Origin: Clostridia bacterium
GTDB lineage: Bacteria; Bacillota_A; Clostridia; Christensenellales; CAG-138
DNA length: 7,566 bases
NCBI GenBank assembly: GCA_017553815.1
Contig: JAFZJT010000304.1
Location: forward strand, 1-7,566
Direction of reading: 5' to 3'
Positions 5,598 through 7,566 of this stretch are shown here, piece by piece. The position numbers were made by a program, and so were the translations under genes. The notes beneath the pieces are model-generated. The model saw only the letters and a program-made list of their open reading frames with translations, was not told where the DNA came from and did no database searches. The stretch's first letter is position 1; each line of letters starts with the position of its first letter.

Positions 5598-7268
5598 GTG
5601 AATATAGTTATCTACGCCCGCTTTTCGAGCCATAGCCAAACCGAGCAGTCGATCGAAGGTCAGCTCAAGGTCTGCTATGAGTATGCGGAGGAAAACGGGC
5701 ATATCGTCGTGGGCGAATACATCGACCGTGCTATATCGGGCACTACGGACAACCGAGCCGAGTTTCAGCGTATGATCGCGGATTCGGATAAACACACCTT
5801 TGAAGCGGTGCTCGTGTATCAGCTCGACCGCTTTGCACGCAACCGTTACGACAGCGCAATAAACAAAGCGAAACTCAAAAAGAACGGCGTGCGTGTTATC
5901 TCCGCACGGGAGAACATTGCGGAGGATGCATCGGGAATACTTATAGAGGGCGTGCTGGAGAGCATGGCGGAGTATTACTCCGCCGAGCTCTCGCAGAAGA
6001 TCCGAAGGGGTATGGGCATCAACGCCGAGAAATGTCTCTCAAACGGTTCCAATCCTGGGCTGGGCTTCAAGGTCAATCCCGACAAGACCTTCCGCATTGA
6101 CGAGGAAGAAGCGGCAATAGTCCGTGAGATATTCGAGCGATACGCGCAAGGTCAGACAAAGGCGGAGATAATTAAGGATCTGCAGAGGCGAAGGATCAAA
6201 ACCTCACTTGGGAAGGATTTTACCTATAACAGCATCAGCAAAATGCTCCGAAACCGTCGTTATCTCGGCATATACATCTATAACGGCATTGAAACTCCGG
6301 GCGGTATGCCGCGGATCCTCGATGACGATCTTTTTGAAAGGGTACAGGATATGCTTGACAAGAATCTGCATGTTCCCGCACGAAGGCGGGGTGAAGGCGA
6401 GTATCTGCTCACGACAAAACTGTTCTGCGGTCATTGCAAGGAAATGATGACGGGTTACGGCGGTACAAGTCATTCGGGCGAATACTATCCGTATTATGCT
6501 TGCAAAAAAGCCCGCCGCGGGAAATGCGATAAAAGAATCATCGGCAAGCAGAAGATCGAGGACAGGGTGATCCGGGCATGCCTCGATCTGTTGACCGATG
6601 ATAATATCGCTTTCATCGCCAAATGCGTTGCAGCCGAATTCGGAAAGGATCCCGACAGCCTGACGGTGAAATCATTGCGTAAGGCGATGCGCGAAGCAGA
6701 GACCGCGATCGATAACCTTTGGCGTATGATCGAAACGGGGCAATCGGTCGATATGCTCACCGAGCGACTTGAGCAGCGGAGAAGTGAAAAAGCGGAGCTT
6801 GAAAAACACCTTGCGGCTGAGCTCAACCGCAAGGTGTATCTATCGGAGCCTCAGGTAATGGCATACCTTGATTACATCCGAACTATGCCGCTGCCGGACA
6901 TCGAGAAGCGCAGGGCGATAATCAATATCTTCGTCCACTCGGTCTATCTTTACGACGATCACTTCACGCTTGTTGTTAACGCAAGCTCTTTTCCGCAGAA
7001 GGAAAAGGATATCCCACTTGACGACATCGAAAAAGCCTTTGAAAACGATGCGGATGCTGACAGCGGCATATGTTCTTCATTGAACGGTGCTGCGCCACCA
7101 TGTTATCTATACGAAAAAGATATAGAGCAAAAAAAGCCCGATAAAATCGGGCTTTTTTGCACCTCAAACGCCTGTAAACTTCTGTACAGATTCATAGATA
7201 TAAAATGGATATTTTCTCCCAAAGCAGGAGTTGAACCCACGCGAAAACCGAATATCGAACATTTTTAG
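5598..7268 (+). CDS. Large serine recombinase (site-specific integrase/excisionase)
   Basis: This 556-codon gene starts at GTG, with GGTAGGA (5584-5590) 7 bases upstream. Residues 1-150 form the resolvase catalytic domain: YARFSS with Ser10 as nucleophile and Arg8, Gln22, ISGTTDNRAEFQRM (46-59), and LDRFARN (76-82) with Arg78 and Arg81. A Recombinase domain follows at about 150-255 (GLGFKVNPDKT, then SISKMLRNRRYLGIY). A zinc ribbon has Cys277, Cys280, Cys302 and Cys310, and a coiled-coil stretch spans about 370-430. The enzyme would cut and rejoin attachment sites to integrate and excise the element. The body looks intact up to about residue 505. The last about 46 residues are doubtful: they are encoded by a perfect terminator hairpin (7130-7158) and a tRNA-T-arm-like string, suggesting the frame runs on past its ancestral end or into flanking DNA. 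Confidence 0.93.
   Translation: MNIVIYARFSSHSQTEQSIEGQLKVCYEYAEENGHIVVGEYIDRAISGTTDNRAEFQRMIADSDKHTFEAVLVYQLDRFARNRYDSAINKAKLKKNGVRVISARENIAEDASGILIEGVLESMAEYYSAELSQKIRRGMGINAEKCLSNGSNPGLGFKVNPDKTFRIDEEEAAIVREIFERYAQGQTKAEIIKDLQRRRIKTSLGKDFTYNSISKMLRNRRYLGIYIYNGIETPGGMPRILDDDLFERVQDMLDKNLHVPARRRGEGEYLLTTKLFCGHCKEMMTGYGGTSHSGEYYPYYACKKARRGKCDKRIIGKQKIEDRVIRACLDLLTDDNIAFIAKCVAAEFGKDPDSLTVKSLRKAMREAETAIDNLWRMIETGQSVDMLTERLEQRRSEKAELEKHLAAELNRKVYLSEPQVMAYLDYIRTMPLPDIEKRRAIINIFVHSVYLYDDHFTLVVNASSFPQKEKDIPLDDIEKAFENDADADSGICSSLNGAAPPCYLYEKDIEQKKPDKIGLFCTSNACKLLYRFIDIKWIFSPKAGVEPTRKPNIEHF
7130..7158. terminator. Perfect bidirectional terminator inside the recombinase frame
   Basis: AAAAAAGCCCGAT (7130-7142) and ATCGGGCTTTTTT (7146-7158) form a perfect 13-bp stem with a 3-base AAA loop and T-runs on both strands. 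It is encoded within codons 511-520 of the recombinase (KPDKIGLF). No stop codon precedes it in that frame. A terminator at this point would remove the last about 40 codons and the stop from many transcripts. Confidence 0.85.
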
Positions 7269-7299
7269 GAGGTCAGCATCAAAACTGTCCGCCTTTTTT
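7268..7299 (+). terminator. Weak terminator-like hairpin after the recombinase stop
   Basis: GGAGGTCAG (7268-7276) pairs with CTGTCCGCC (7285-7293) at seven of nine positions around an 8-base loop, followed by six T (7294-7299). The two mismatches make it weaker than its neighbours. It begins at the last base of the recombinase stop codon. Confidence 0.45.
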
Positions 7300-7308
7300 G
7301 TTATCCCG

Positions 7309-7342
7309 GCGCCGATCGTTTCAAAACGGTTGGCGCTTTTTT
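7309..7342 (+). terminator. Intrinsic terminator just before the cysteine-rich gene
   Basis: GCGCCGATCGTTT (7309-7321) pairs with AAACGGTTGGCGC (7324-7336) over 13 positions with two G-T wobbles; the loop-closing pairs next to the two-base centre probably open. Six T follow (7337-7342). Only 11 bases separate it from the GAAAGGAG ribosome site of the next gene, the same hairpin-then-ribosome-site layout seen before parB. Confidence 0.75.
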
Positions 7343-7369
7343 CATTTCAAGCGAAAGGAGCTTAATACA

Positions 7370-7566
7370 ATGCTATTCACAGAAACCCCGAAACTCAGGG
7401 CTTTGGAACGGCTCATGACGAGCGTTCCGAACTTCATGCCGCGAGGGAGCGGCGTTGTGGTAATGCACCGCTTTGAGCCGCCGGACCCATGCCCCAAACG
7501 ATACCCAACCTACTGCGGAAAAGGTGTGAGATGCAGTACTCCTCACTGCCCGTATCTTGAGGCGCA
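7370..7566 (+). CDS. Cysteine-rich small protein, 5' part only
   Basis: An ATG at 7370 follows GAAAGGAG (7353-7360) with 9 bases spacing and opens a frame that reaches the right edge after 65 codons without a stop. The N-terminus reads MLFTETPKLRALERLMTSVP. Residues 41-60 contain four cysteines spaced C-x7-C-x5-C-x4-C (PCPKRY, YCGKGVRC, PHCPYLE), suggesting a small metal-binding or zinc-knuckle-like fold. There is no signal peptide or membrane segment. I do not recognise the family. It could belong to the same element or to the sequence into which the element inserted, because it lies beyond the recombinase and three terminator-like hairpins. Confidence 0.65.
   Translation, partial: MLFTETPKLRALERLMTSVPNFMPRGSGVVVMHRFEPPDPCPKRYPTYCGKGVRCSTPHCPYLEA

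Noticed and set aside
7200..7270. Complete tRNA gene on the minus strand
   Set aside because: Only a T-arm-like segment is present; no anticodon or D arm, and the T stem would need two wobble pairs.
1..7566. CRISPR array or insertion sequence
   Set aside because: No regularly spaced direct repeats and no transposase frame were seen; the only recombination enzyme is the serine recombinase.

Overview
The window looks like part of a mobilizable (non-self-transmissible) integrative element from a gut-type member of the class Clostridia. The reasons are the AGGAGG-type ribosome sites, the balanced base composition, the tight ATGA/TGATG gene overlaps, and a mobilization-plus-large-serine-recombinase gene set with Firmicutes-type protein sequences. 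The taxonomic guess is inference; there is no rRNA or housekeeping gene to anchor it.

Layout. Bases 1-343 hold the 5' part of a minus-strand gene of unknown function that runs off the left edge. A divergent gap follows, containing a 31-codon open frame behind an unusually perfect Shine-Dalgarno site. Next comes a tightly packed mobilization operon: a small unknown protein (617-865), a MobC-type ribbon-helix-helix accessory protein (862-1170) and a MOBP-like relaxase (1170-2480). Two perfect hairpins in the 3' part of the small gene (770-837), just before mobC, look like the origin of transfer. No coupling protein or type IV secretion gene is visible, so transfer would depend on a helper element.

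The centre is a cargo-like AAA ATPase of the AAA_14/DUF4143 type (2617-3825). It has its own consensus promoter (TTGACA, 17 bp, TATAAT), a 27-bp palindrome just upstream of the -35 box, and a second 10-bp inverted repeat running from the -10 box to the start codon. This is the most carefully wired spot in the window. After it comes an apparently frameshifted gene: an antitoxin-tail-like N-terminal piece and a 154-codon C-terminal frame. A good terminator follows.

The right part carries a ParB-family protein without ParA (4489-5358), a translationally coupled 54-residue protein (5355-5519), and a large serine recombinase (5598-7268) with its own predicted promoter. A near-perfect bidirectional terminator lies inside the last 50 codons of the recombinase frame. 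The bases beyond it contain a tRNA T-arm-like string, two further terminator-like hairpins, and the start of a cysteine-rich protein (7370 to the edge). The recombinase 3' end is therefore a candidate element boundary.

Together, the relaxase and MobC would nick and pilot the DNA, the recombinase would excise and integrate it, and ParB with its partner may act in maintenance or regulation. The ATPase and its neighbour are the candidate accessory functions.
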